Origin: Pseudomonadota bacterium
GTDB lineage: Bacteria > Pseudomonadota > Alphaproteobacteria > Rhizobiales > Beijerinckiaceae
Reading direction: 5' to 3'
DNA: 64,000 nucleotides
Assembly: GCA_023450615.1 (NCBI GenBank)
Contig: JAEXGT010000016.1
Location: 1 to 64,000 of the forward strand
A program made the position numbers and the translations under genes. The notes beneath the pieces were generated by a model, which worked only from the letters and a program-made list of their open reading frames with translations, was not told the DNA's origin and ran no database searches. Of this stretch, positions 17,099-25,287 are shown in pieces. Positions within the stretch are counted from its first letter, which is position 1. Each line of letters opens with the position of its first letter.

Positions 17099-17833
17099 TC
17101 AGCGCACGTTGGCTTTGTTGTCATAGAGCTTGAAGTCCACCTGGGTGCCGAGCATCTGCAGATAGGCGATCAGAGCGTCGGCTTCGGTGACCTTCTGCGG
17201 ATTGCCGTCGAAGGTGCGCGACTGAGCGTTCGGATAGCGCTTGGCGAGATCGACGGCGTTCGGATCGTCGCCATTGGCCTGGATCCGGACATCGCTTTCG
17301 GCAAACTTCAGCATCTCCTCGGTGTAAGGCACGCCCAGCATCGCCTGGATCTTCATGTCCTCGGCGACGGAGGACATGTCGAGTTCGTTCTTCTCGAGCC
17401 AGGGATAGCTCGGCATGATCGAACCGGGCACCACGGCGCGGGGATCGTTCAGGTGATCCTTGTGCCACTCGTCGGAATACTTGTTGCCGACGCGGGCGAG
17501 ATCGGGGCCCGTACGCTTGGAGCCCCACTGGAACGGACGGTCGTACATGCTCTCGGCGGCGAGAGAATAGTGACCGTAGCGCTCCACCTCGTCGCGCAGC
17601 GGGCGGATCATCTGGCTATGGCAGTTGTAGCAGCCCTCGCGCACGTAGATGTTGCGGCCTGCGAGTTCGAGAGGCGTGTAGGGACGCACTCCCTCCGCCT
17701 TCTCGATGGTGCTCTTCAGGTAGAAGAGAGGCACGATTTCCACGAGGCCGCCGATCGCGATCACGAAGAGCACGCCGATGACGAGGATGATCGAGTTGGT
17801 CTCGAAGATTTTGTGACGGGACCAGAATGACAT
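17099..17833 (-). CDS. ccoO: Cbb3 cytochrome c oxidase monoheme subunit CcoO
   Basis: A 244-residue protein with an N-terminal membrane anchor (about 14-34) and one heme c site, C68-YN-C71-H72, in VREGCYNCHSQMIRPLR. It relays electrons from CcoP to the heme b/b3-CuB core of CcoN. It lies 11 bp after ccoN in the usual NOQP order and has normal family length. Confidence 0.96.
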   Translation of the reverse strand: MSFWSRHKIFETNSIILVIGVLFVIAIGGLVEIVPLFYLKSTIEKAEGVRPYTPLELAGRNIYVREGCYNCHSQMIRPLRDEVERYGHYSLAAESMYDRPFQWGSKRTGPDLARVGNKYSDEWHKDHLNDPRAVVPGSIMPSYPWLEKNELDMSSVAEDMKIQAMLGVPYTEEMLKFAESDVRIQANGDDPNAVDLAKRYPNAQSRTFDGNPQKVTEADALIAYLQMLGTQVDFKLYDNKANVR

Positions 17834-17844
17834 GATCGGTTCCT

Positions 17845-19509
17845 TTACTCAGCTGCGACAAGGACGGGCTGTGCCGGAAGGGCCTCTTCCTCGGCAGCCT
17901 CGGCACTGGTGATCGTCTTCCAGATGTTCCAGGCCATGATCAGGCTGCCGGCCACGAAGAGAGCGCCGCCGAGCGCACGGATGAGGTAGAAGGGGTGCAT
18001 CGCCTCGACGGTCTCGATGAACGAGTATTCGAGGAAGCCGAGGCTGGTATAGGCGCGCCACATGAGGCCCTGGAGGATGCCCGCGACCCACATCGAGGAG
18101 ATGTACAGCACGATGCCGAGGGTCGAGATCCAGAAGTGCCAGGAGACGGCCTTCATCGAGTACAGCCCTTTCTTGTTCCACAGCCACGGAACGAGGCAGT
18201 AGACGCAGCCGAAGGAGATGTAGGCGACCCAGCCGAGCGCGCCGGCGTGAACGTGGCCGATGGTCCAGTCGGTATAGTGCGACAGGGAGTTCACGGCCTT
18301 GATCGACATCAGCGGGCCCTCGAAGGTGGCCATGCCGTAGAAGGCGACGGACACCACCATCAGGCGCAGGACGGGATCGGTGCGCAGCTTGTCCCACGCG
18401 CCGGAGAGCGTCATGAGGCCGTTGATCATGCCGCCCCAGGAGGGCATCCACAGCATGACCGAGAACACCATGCCCAGCGTCTGCGCCCAATCGGGCAGGG
18501 CGGTGTAGTGCAAGTGGTGAGGGCCTGCCCAGATATACATGAAGATCAGGGACCAGAAGTGGATGATCGAGAGGCGGTAGGAATAGACCGGCCGCTCGGC
18601 CCGCTTCGGGATGAAGTAGTACATGATGGCGAGGAAGCCCGCGGTGAGGAAGAAGCCGACCGCGTTATGGCCGTACCACCACTGCACCAGCGCATCCTGC
18701 ACGCCCGACCACACGATGTAGCTCTTCGGCGAGAAGATCGAGACGGGAACCGTCGCGTTGTTGCCGAGATGCAGGACCGCGATGGTCAGGATGAAGGCGA
18801 GATAGAACCAGTTCGCCACATAGATGTGGGATTCCTTGCGGCGCATGATCGTGCCGAGGAACACGAGGAAATACGTGACCCACACGACGGTCAGGAAGAG
18901 GTCCGCATACCATTCGGGCTCTGCGTATTCCTTGCCCTGAGTGATGCCGAGCAGGTAGCCCGTGCCCGCGATCACGATGAAGAAGTTGTAGCCGAGAACC
19001 ACGAACCAGGGAGCGATGTCGCCGACGAGGCGCGCGCGGCAGGTGCGCTGAACCACGTAGAACGAGCTGGCGATCAGCACATTGCCGCCGAAGGCGAAAA
19101 TCACCGCGGAGGTGTGCAGCGGACGCATGCGCCCGAAGGACAGCCAGGACGTGTCGAAATTGAGCGATGGAAACGCCAGCTGAAGAGCGATGAGGAGGCC
19201 GATGGTGAAACCGGCAATGCCCCAGAAGATGGAGGCGATGGTCGCGAACTTCACCGGCCCCATATTGTAGTTGGGCTTGCCGTTGATCGTCAGCGGCGGC
19301 AGGGCGGCAGGACGCTCGTAGTAGCGATTGATGATGACGAAGACGGACGCGATGCTCGCGGCCGCGAAGAGATAGGCATGGAACGCGTATTCGGGCGTGT
19401 AGGCCTTCGCCGCGATGATGATGCTCAGGAAGCCAAGGGCGGCGAAGGCTATCGCAGAGCCTCCTTCGCCGAAGGTCATTCCTTTGGAAGTTGTTGCCGT
19501 ATGAGCCAT
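17845..19509 (-). CDS. ccoN: Cbb3 cytochrome c oxidase catalytic subunit CcoN
   Basis: A 554-residue heme-copper oxidase subunit I of the C family with about 12 membrane helices. Recognisable segments include SFGRMRPLHTSAVIFAFGG (heme ligand), VQWWYGHNAVGFFLTAGF (CuB site), MYIWAGPHHLHYTALPDW and LSHYTDWTIGHVHAGALGW. It reduces oxygen to water with very high affinity and pumps protons. A perfect FixK box lies 83 bp before the ATG. It heads the ccoNOQP operon. Confidence 0.97.
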   Translation of the reverse strand: MAHTATTSKGMTFGEGGSAIAFAALGFLSIIIAAKAYTPEYAFHAYLFAAASIASVFVIINRYYERPAALPPLTINGKPNYNMGPVKFATIASIFWGIAGFTIGLLIALQLAFPSLNFDTSWLSFGRMRPLHTSAVIFAFGGNVLIASSFYVVQRTCRARLVGDIAPWFVVLGYNFFIVIAGTGYLLGITQGKEYAEPEWYADLFLTVVWVTYFLVFLGTIMRRKESHIYVANWFYLAFILTIAVLHLGNNATVPVSIFSPKSYIVWSGVQDALVQWWYGHNAVGFFLTAGFLAIMYYFIPKRAERPVYSYRLSIIHFWSLIFMYIWAGPHHLHYTALPDWAQTLGMVFSVMLWMPSWGGMINGLMTLSGAWDKLRTDPVLRLMVVSVAFYGMATFEGPLMSIKAVNSLSHYTDWTIGHVHAGALGWVAYISFGCVYCLVPWLWNKKGLYSMKAVSWHFWISTLGIVLYISSMWVAGILQGLMWRAYTSLGFLEYSFIETVEAMHPFYLIRALGGALFVAGSLIMAWNIWKTITSAEAAEEEALPAQPVLVAAE

Positions 19510-19591
19510 AGGTCTCGACCGTTCTCAAATTTGGCGAGGCCCTGAGCTTCGCCATCAGTTTCCTCACTAGGCGTGGGGTGGGGAAGGGGCA

Positions 19592-19605
19592 TTGATGCAA
19601 ATCAA
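19592..19605 (-). promoter_or_regulatory. FixK/FNR box upstream of ccoN
   Basis: On the minus strand it reads TTGATTTGCATCAA, a fully symmetric FixK-type site (TTGAT-N4-ATCAA) 83 bp before the ccoN ATG. It is the best match of the four boxes seen. Confidence 0.9.
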
Positions 19606-19641
19606 ACGGGAGCTTGCGCCCCGCCAATGCCCCCGAAAGGT

Positions 19642-20979
19642 TCAGACAGCGCGCGAATGCCGCACGGCTGCGCCGTCCAGATAGCGGTCGAACGCAGCGC
19701 AGACGTTCCGGACCAGCAGGCGCGAATCCTCGGGGATCTCGATGGAAAGGCCGTCGAGCTTCACCAGCCCGTCGCGGGCGAGGGCGTCGAGAGCCGTGAT
19801 CTCGGCGGTGAAGTCGGATTGGCTAGGAGCGACCTGATCGAGATCGACCGCGAAATCGCACATGAGCCGCTCAATGATGCTCCGGCGGAGGCGGTCGTCG
19901 TCGGTCAGGGCGACGCCGCGCATCGTGGCGAGGCGGCCATTCGTGATCGCCTCGCGATAGGCAACCGTGCTCGGAGCGTTCTGGATATAGCCCTGCGGCA
20001 GGGAGCCGATGGCCGATGTGCCGAAGCCGATGAGGGCTGTGGCGTCGTCGGTGGTGTAGCCCTGGAAGTTCCGGTGCAGGCGCCCTTCGCGCTGGCGCGC
20101 CACCATGGGATCGGTCGGCTTGGCGAAATGGTCGATACCGATCTGGACGTATCCTGCCTCCAGCAGAGCCGAGGCCGCAGCGGCGTTCTGCTCGACGCGC
20201 TGGACGGCATCCGGCATGGCCTCTTCCGGCAGCAGCGCCTGATGGCGCTTCATCCAGGGCACGTGGGCGTAGCCGAAAAGGGCAATGCGGTCGGGGTCGA
20301 GCCGCAGGGCCTGTTCGATGGTGCGCAGGACGCTCTCGGTGGTCTGGTAGGGAAGACCGTACATGAGGTCGAGGTTCAGACCTATCACTCCGGCATTGCG
20401 CAACCATGTTGCGGCCTGTGCCGTTTGCTCGAAGGATTGGATTCGGTTGATGGTCTCCTGGACCTTGGGGTCGAAATCCTGCACGCCCAGGCTCGCCCGG
20501 TTGAGGCCGGAGGCGGCGAGCGCCTCCACATGCTCGAGAGCGAGGGTGCGCGGATCGATCTCCACGGCGATCTCGGCGGTCGGACGGATGCCGAAGGAGC
20601 TCTCCAGATGTCTCATGATACGCCGGAGATCGTCTCCCGACAGGATCGTGGGCGTGCCGCCGCCCCAATGAATGTGCGTGACGTCCATGCGGCTGGGCAG
20701 ATGCTTGGCGACGAGCTCGATCTCCCGCTCCAGAAGCTCCACATAGGAGGCAACCGGGCTATAGGTGCGGGCAACCGTGGTGTGGCAGCCGCAATAGAGG
20801 CAAAGCTCCGCGCAGAAGGGCACATGCAGGTAGAGCGAGAGCGCCGTCTGGGGCGCGAGCTCCGAGAGCCATTGCGCATAGGTTGCGTGGTCCACATCCG
20901 GCTTGAAATGCGGAGCGGTGGGATAGCTCGTGTAGCGCGGCACGCGCTGGTCGTAGCGGGCAATGAGTTCTGGCGTCAT
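19642..20979 (-). CDS. hemN: Oxygen-independent coproporphyrinogen III oxidase HemN
   Basis: A 445-residue radical SAM enzyme. The cluster motif C56-AEL-C60-LY-C63-G-C65 lies in LHVPFCAELCLYCGCHT and is followed by HIHWGGGTPTIL and a C-terminal HemN domain. It converts coproporphyrinogen III to protoporphyrinogen IX without oxygen, feeding heme to the cbb3 oxidase. A FixK box lies 34 bp before the ATG. Length and the extra Cys after the cluster match true HemN rather than the shorter HemW group. Confidence 0.95.
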   Translation of the reverse strand: MTPELIARYDQRVPRYTSYPTAPHFKPDVDHATYAQWLSELAPQTALSLYLHVPFCAELCLYCGCHTTVARTYSPVASYVELLEREIELVAKHLPSRMDVTHIHWGGGTPTILSGDDLRRIMRHLESSFGIRPTAEIAVEIDPRTLALEHVEALAASGLNRASLGVQDFDPKVQETINRIQSFEQTAQAATWLRNAGVIGLNLDLMYGLPYQTTESVLRTIEQALRLDPDRIALFGYAHVPWMKRHQALLPEEAMPDAVQRVEQNAAAASALLEAGYVQIGIDHFAKPTDPMVARQREGRLHRNFQGYTTDDATALIGFGTSAIGSLPQGYIQNAPSTVAYREAITNGRLATMRGVALTDDDRLRRSIIERLMCDFAVDLDQVAPSQSDFTAEITALDALARDGLVKLDGLSIEIPEDSRLLVRNVCAAFDRYLDGAAVRHSRAV

Positions 20980-21013
20980 GCCCGCTCTCTGCTCCGTTTC
21001 CGCTTTGACAGCC

Positions 21014-21027
21014 TTGATTTAGGTCAA
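21014..21027 (-). promoter_or_regulatory. FixK/FNR box between hemN and the HtrA-like gene
   Basis: TTGATTTAGGTCAA fits TTGA-N6-TCAA. It ends 34 bp before hemN and lies 137 bp before the divergent HtrA-like gene, so it most likely serves hemN; an effect on the other gene is possible. Confidence 0.85.
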
Positions 21028-21164
21028 GCCAATTAAGGTGGTATCCGGACGCCAATCGGGGGAGCATGGGTTGAACGTCCGGCATTATTCGCCATGTTGA
21101 TGGTATGGATGTTATGTCGGGAGCCTGTCGGTTGGCTCCCGAGAGGCGGGTAAGGAGTTTTCCG

Positions 21165-22145
21165 ATGCATTCACCGGAGGAATGGGAGATCCCGCCCGAG
21201 TTCCAGCCCGATCCGGATGCGCTCGCCTATGATCTTCAGGAAGCCCTGAACGCCATCGTTTCGCTTCGCACTCATGTGCCGGAGGACGCCTTTACCGCCG
21301 AAACCCTTGGGACCGAACGGGCCGGGCAGGGCGTGGTGATCCGGGCGGACGGGCTCATCGTGACCATCGGATACCTGATCGCCGAGGCCGAGGAGGTGTG
21401 GCTCACCACACACAAGGGCCGTACGGTCCAGGCTCATGTGATCGCCTACGATTACGACAGCGGCTTCGGTCTCGTGCAGGCGCTCGAACCGCTGGGGCTG
21501 CCGGTCATGCCGATCGGGGATTCGCGGAGGCTCCTGCCTGGAGATCAGGTCGTGATGGGAGGCAGCGGCGGTCGCGATCACTCTGTGGCGGCCCAGGTGG
21601 TCGCCTGCCAGGAATTCGCTGGCTATTGGGAATACCTCGTCGACAACGCCATCTTCACGGTGCCGGCCCATCCCAATTGGGGAGGCACCGCCCTGATCGG
21701 CCCGCGCGGGGATCTCGTCGGTATCGGCTCGCTTCAGCTTCAGCATCAGGCACAGGGCGGCGCCATCGTTCCCCTGAACATGAGCGTGCCCATCGATCTT
21801 CTCAAACCCATCCTCGACGATCTCCTGACCCTTGGCCGCGTCGGTAAGCCGCCGAAGCCCTGGCTTGGGTTCTACGCTTCCGAGACGGAGGAGAACCAGA
21901 TTTCCATCATCGGCCTTGCCGGCGATGCTCCGGCGCAGCGTGCCGGACTGAAGGCCGGAGACAACGTGCAGGCCGTCGCCGGGCAGGCTGTGTCGTCGCT
22001 CGCCGAGTTCTACCGCGCCATCTGGGCGCTTGGTCCGGCAGGCGTGGATGTGCCGCTCACCCTGGAGCGCGAAGGCGACACGTTCGACGTGACGATCGGG
22101 TCAGCTGACCGGGGCCGCTTCATGAAAACGCCGCGGCTGCAGTGA
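21165..22145 (+). CDS. HtrA-like PDZ protein with a degenerate protease domain
   Basis: A 326-residue protein with the fold pattern of HtrA/DegP: a trypsin-like domain (about 25-225) and one PDZ domain (about 238-315, PWLGFYASE to RAGLKAGDNV). All three catalytic positions are replaced. Where HtrA has TNNHVV this has TIGYLI (Tyr70); where it has TDLALL this has DSGFGLV (Gly100); and GNSGGP has become PNWGGTA (Trp172). It should therefore bind, not cut, polypeptides. No signal peptide is seen, so it may be cytoplasmic. The start at 21165 follows AAGGAG at 7 nt; an ATG at 21105 lacks a site. It is divergent from hemN. Confidence 0.85.
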   Translation: MHSPEEWEIPPEFQPDPDALAYDLQEALNAIVSLRTHVPEDAFTAETLGTERAGQGVVIRADGLIVTIGYLIAEAEEVWLTTHKGRTVQAHVIAYDYDSGFGLVQALEPLGLPVMPIGDSRRLLPGDQVVMGGSGGRDHSVAAQVVACQEFAGYWEYLVDNAIFTVPAHPNWGGTALIGPRGDLVGIGSLQLQHQAQGGAIVPLNMSVPIDLLKPILDDLLTLGRVGKPPKPWLGFYASETEENQISIIGLAGDAPAQRAGLKAGDNVQAVAGQAVSSLAEFYRAIWALGPAGVDVPLTLEREGDTFDVTIGSADRGRFMKTPRLQ

Positions 22146-22210
22146 CTTGAGACAGCCATCTTGAATCAATTCATCAAAAGGACGACGCGCTCGTCCTCAA
22201 CGGAGCCATC

Positions 22211-23047
22211 ATGAGCCGACACGTCGTGCTGCCCTCGGGCGAAACCGTTCCAGCGCTGGGGCAGGGGACCTGGCAAATAGCCGAGAACGGGAGCAAGCGC
22301 GCTCAGGAAATCGAGGCGCTGCGTCTGGGAGTCGAGCTGGGTATGCTTCTGATCGACACGGCGGAGATGTACGGAGAAGGCGCATCGGAAAAGCTCATCG
22401 CGGAAGCGTTGGGCGTGGAGCGGGACAATCTGTTTCTCGTGAGCAAGGTCTATCCGCACAATGCGAGCCGCAAAGGTGTCATCGAGGCCTGCGAGCGAAG
22501 CCTGAAGCGGCTTAAGACGGATCGTCTCGATCTCTATCTTCTGCATTGGCGCGGGAGCGTGCCCCTGGAAGAAACCGTGGCCGGTTTCGAGGAGTTGCGC
22601 CGCAGCGGCAAGATCCGCCATTGGGGCGTCAGCAATTTCGATACGGACGACATGGAGGAGCTTTTCGAGATCGAGGACGGCGCGAATTGCGCGACGAACC
22701 AGATTCTCTACAACGTGACGCGGCGTGGGCCCGAATACGATCTGATCCCCTGGATGACAGAGCGGAAGATGCCGCTGATGGCTTATAGCCCCATCGAACA
22801 GGGACGCCTTCCGAAGGCCGGTATCCTGCATGACATCGGGCGCAGCCACGGGGCGAGTCCGTTTCAGATCGCCCTGGCCTGGCTGCTGCAGAAACCCGGC
22901 ATCATTGCCATTCCCAAGGCATCGAGCGCCGCACATGTGCGCGAGAACAGGAAGGCTCTCGATATTCAACTCAGTGCTGACGAGATGAACGCCATCGATG
23001 CCGAGTTCCCCCCACCAAAGCGCAAGCGCCCGCTTGAGATGATCTGA
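22211..23047 (+). CDS. Aldo/keto reductase
   Basis: A 278-residue NAD(P)H-dependent aldo/keto reductase with the full catalytic set Asp49, Tyr54 (DTAEMYGEGASE), Lys79 (LVSKVYPHN) and His112 (LYLLHWRG). The C-terminal cofactor-binding part has IAIPKASSAAHVRENR. These enzymes reduce aldehydes and ketones such as methylglyoxal or sugar aldehydes; the substrate here is unknown. GGAG lies 7 nt before the ATG. It stands alone between the HtrA-like gene and the phosphatase. Confidence 0.93.
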   Translation: MSRHVVLPSGETVPALGQGTWQIAENGSKRAQEIEALRLGVELGMLLIDTAEMYGEGASEKLIAEALGVERDNLFLVSKVYPHNASRKGVIEACERSLKRLKTDRLDLYLLHWRGSVPLEETVAGFEELRRSGKIRHWGVSNFDTDDMEELFEIEDGANCATNQILYNVTRRGPEYDLIPWMTERKMPLMAYSPIEQGRLPKAGILHDIGRSHGASPFQIALAWLLQKPGIIAIPKASSAAHVRENRKALDIQLSADEMNAIDAEFPPPKRKRPLEMI

Positions 23048-23099
23048 TCACAGGCGCTACAAGGCATCGCCATTCCATCATCAGCACAGTGCGGAACCT

Positions 23100-23933
23100 A
23101 TGATCTTTTCCAGAGCCGATGCCATGACCGTCGCGGAAATTCTCAGGAGCGTGGCGCAGGCCGAGATTCTCCCGAGATTCAAGAACCTGTCCGCCGACGC
23201 GATCCGCACGAAGACATCGCCGCTCGATCTGGTGACCGATGCGGATGAGGCGGCGGAGCGCGCTATCGAAGCCGATCTCATGAAGGCTTTTCCGAATGCC
23301 GTCGTCATCGGCGAGGAGGGCGTGAGCCGCGATCCGAAACTCCTCGACGGTTTGGGCGATGCGGATCTCGCATTCATTCTCGATCCTGTCGACGGCACGC
23401 TGAATTTCGCGTCCGGCTTGCCTCTGTTCGGCGTCATGGCATCAGTCGTCATGAAGGGCGAGGTTGTCTGCGGCGTTATTCTCGATCCGATTTCGGATGA
23501 TTGGGCCATGGCCGTGCGCGGAGAAGGCGCATGGTTGCAGCGGCCGGACGGCGGCACGCGCGACTTGAAGGTTGCCTCGCCTGTTCCGCTTGCTCAGATG
23601 GCGGGCAATGTGTCCTGGCGCTATCTGCCCGAGGCGCTTCGCTTCGTGGTGACAGGCAATTTCCCGCGCGTCGCGATGGCGGCTGATCTGAGATGCGCCG
23701 CGCATACCTATCGCCAGATCGCGGGCGGGCACATGCATTTTGGCTTGTCGTCAAGCGTGATGCCTTGGGACCACGCCGCAGGCTGGCTGATCCACCGGGA
23801 GGCTGGCGGCTACTCCGCCCATTTCGACGGTTCACCCTATAGTCCCGTCAATCGGGGCGGGGGGCTGATCAATGCGCCTGATCGGGAAAGCTGGCTGGCG
23901 TTGCGAGAGGCTCTTCTGCCGCCTCAGTTGTGA
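23100..23933 (+). CDS. Inositol monophosphatase family protein
   Basis: A 277-residue Mg-dependent phosphatase. Metal-site motifs are GEEG at 71-74, D95PVDGT in ILDPVDGTLNF and PWDHAAGWLIHREAGG near 220. The family includes inositol monophosphatase, histidinol-phosphatase and 3'-phosphoadenosine phosphatase; this sequence is closest in feel to the generic IMPase group, so the substrate is left open. The start could also be the ATG nine codons in. It ends in a 10-bp convergent overlap with the next gene. Confidence 0.9.
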   Translation: MIFSRADAMTVAEILRSVAQAEILPRFKNLSADAIRTKTSPLDLVTDADEAAERAIEADLMKAFPNAVVIGEEGVSRDPKLLDGLGDADLAFILDPVDGTLNFASGLPLFGVMASVVMKGEVVCGVILDPISDDWAMAVRGEGAWLQRPDGGTRDLKVASPVPLAQMAGNVSWRYLPEALRFVVTGNFPRVAMAADLRCAAHTYRQIAGGHMHFGLSSSVMPWDHAAGWLIHREAGGYSAHFDGSPYSPVNRGGGLINAPDRESWLALREALLPPQL

Positions 23934-24532
23934 GAAAGCTTCGCGATCGGCTGAACGATTGCGTCGATCTCCTCGATCTTCGCTCGACGCTTCTTGCATT
24001 GACGGTCGAGCTGCCATGAACGCCCGATGGTCAAGGCAAGAATGGGAAGCGCCCAGAGATAGTTGATCGCATCGAGCAGGATCAGCGCGAGCGTGGTAAT
24101 CGAGACCAGGGATACTTCGAGCCGCCCTAATCCTTCCGTGAGCTCGTTCTTCAGGGCGAATTGCTGACGCTTGAGAAGCAGAGACACATGAGCGGGCGCC
24201 CTCGCTCCGGGAGCTGAGGCCACCGCGCGGTGCAGTTCCTGAGCGGAGGCTTGCAGCCGAACGATCTCCTCGGTGCGATCATGGGGAAGCGCAGGTGATT
24301 GAGGCGGCAGAAACGTGAACGCCCTGATCAGGCCATCGTGCAGAATCTTGGCAGCGGGAGGGACATTGTCCTGCTCAGAGCCCGGTGCGCCGAACTGGAA
24401 ATGGTCCGTGATGCGGCTGCGGATCTGCGATGCGGTGTCGGATCTGACAGAAGACGCCTTTTTCCGGAAGGAAACGGCAACATGGTCCGCAATCAAGCTT
24501 TCGACCGCGATATTCGACCTTTCCGCCGACAT
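23924..24532 (-). CDS. Hypothetical protein with a C-terminal membrane hairpin
   Basis: A 202-residue protein I do not recognise. The N-terminal two thirds are soluble and partly helical. A hydrophobic stretch at about 140-173 (LVSITTLALILLDAINYLWA) could form one or two helices, and a basic tail ends the protein (KKRRAKIEEI). The ATG at 24532 is chosen for its GGAAGGA site; a longer reading frame to 24619 has no such site. The stop overlaps the end of the phosphatase gene by 10 bp. Codon use does not stand out from the neighbours. Confidence 0.65.
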   Translation of the reverse strand: MSAERSNIAVESLIADHVAVSFRKKASSVRSDTASQIRSRITDHFQFGAPGSEQDNVPPAAKILHDGLIRAFTFLPPQSPALPHDRTEEIVRLQASAQELHRAVASAPGARAPAHVSLLLKRQQFALKNELTEGLGRLEVSLVSITTLALILLDAINYLWALPILALTIGRSWQLDRQCKKRRAKIEEIDAIVQPIAKLSHN

Positions 24533-24690
24533 GAACCGTTCCTTCCGTGAGATGCCTTCTGTGGCTTCATCGCAGCAGGGCGGAGTGACGGCTCCCGCCG
24601 GATGGCTGCACCTCGTCAAGCAGCCATCCGATAATGATTCATTAAGGTTAAGCGATGCTTAAAAAGCGCGCGGCGCTTAGGAAAAACAGG

Positions 24691-25227
24691 CTATGAATCC
24701 TGTCCGGGTTCCGTATATCCCGGCACCATCTTGGCGAGGCTCTGGAGAAACGCCACCGACTCCTTGGGGCGTCCTTCCTGTTCGGCGATCTTGCTGATGT
24801 TCTGAAGGAGAGCGGCGATCTCGCCGGCCTTCGCCACGCGGCCCACCGCCAGCACATGGAAGAAAGCCGAGAATGCAACCATGACGGCTTGGTTGTGCTC
24901 TTCGAGACGCCTGGTTTGTTCCTTCAACGCCTTGATGTCCTTCTCCTGGGCGGAAACAATATCCACCAGTGTCAGCATCTGCTCGGCTAATGTGTCGACG
25001 GAAGCGCTCATGTTTGTCGGATTGCTCTGCTCATCGGGAGGAGTGGGAGGCAAAGGTGCCGCGCTGCCTATCTGATTGCGCGCTAGCAGTCTAGACGTCG
25101 GAACGACGCCGAGCGTCACCTCCGTGTCCTCCTCCACCGACACAGGCGGAAGGCGAGCGGCATCCGCGAGGCGCGTTGCCGTCTGCTGAAGGAGGTTGCG
25201 GATGCGATCCTGAACGCTTGCGATCAT
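24691..25227 (-). CDS. Hypothetical coiled-coil protein
   Basis: About 178 residues, not recognised. It has an N-terminal region with a TRLADAARLPP helix, a Pro-rich linker (PLPPTPPDEQSNP), a predicted coiled coil (LVDIVSAQEKDIKALKEQTR) and a helical C-terminus. No signal peptide or membrane segment is clear. The ATG at 25227 is used; a TTG four codons upstream is possible. It is transcribed toward the membrane-hairpin gene, so the two may share a transcript. Confidence 0.6.
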   Translation of the reverse strand: MIASVQDRIRNLLQQTATRLADAARLPPVSVEEDTEVTLGVVPTSRLLARNQIGSAAPLPPTPPDEQSNPTNMSASVDTLAEQMLTLVDIVSAQEKDIKALKEQTRRLEEHNQAVMVAFSAFFHVLAVGRVAKAGEIAALLQNISKIAEQEGRPKESVAFLQSLAKMVPGYTEPGQDS

Positions 25228-25287
25228 GCCTTCATCCAAGCACGGCTTCGCGCTTTAGAAAAGTGCGGTGCTTGGACGTATTGCCGA

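Noticed and set aside
17995..19545. 516-codon open frame on the plus strand
   Set aside because: Antisense to ccoN; a shadow of a conserved membrane protein gene.
19573..21036. 487-codon open frame on the plus strand
   Set aside because: Antisense to hemN, which has a clear radical SAM motif and a FixK box.
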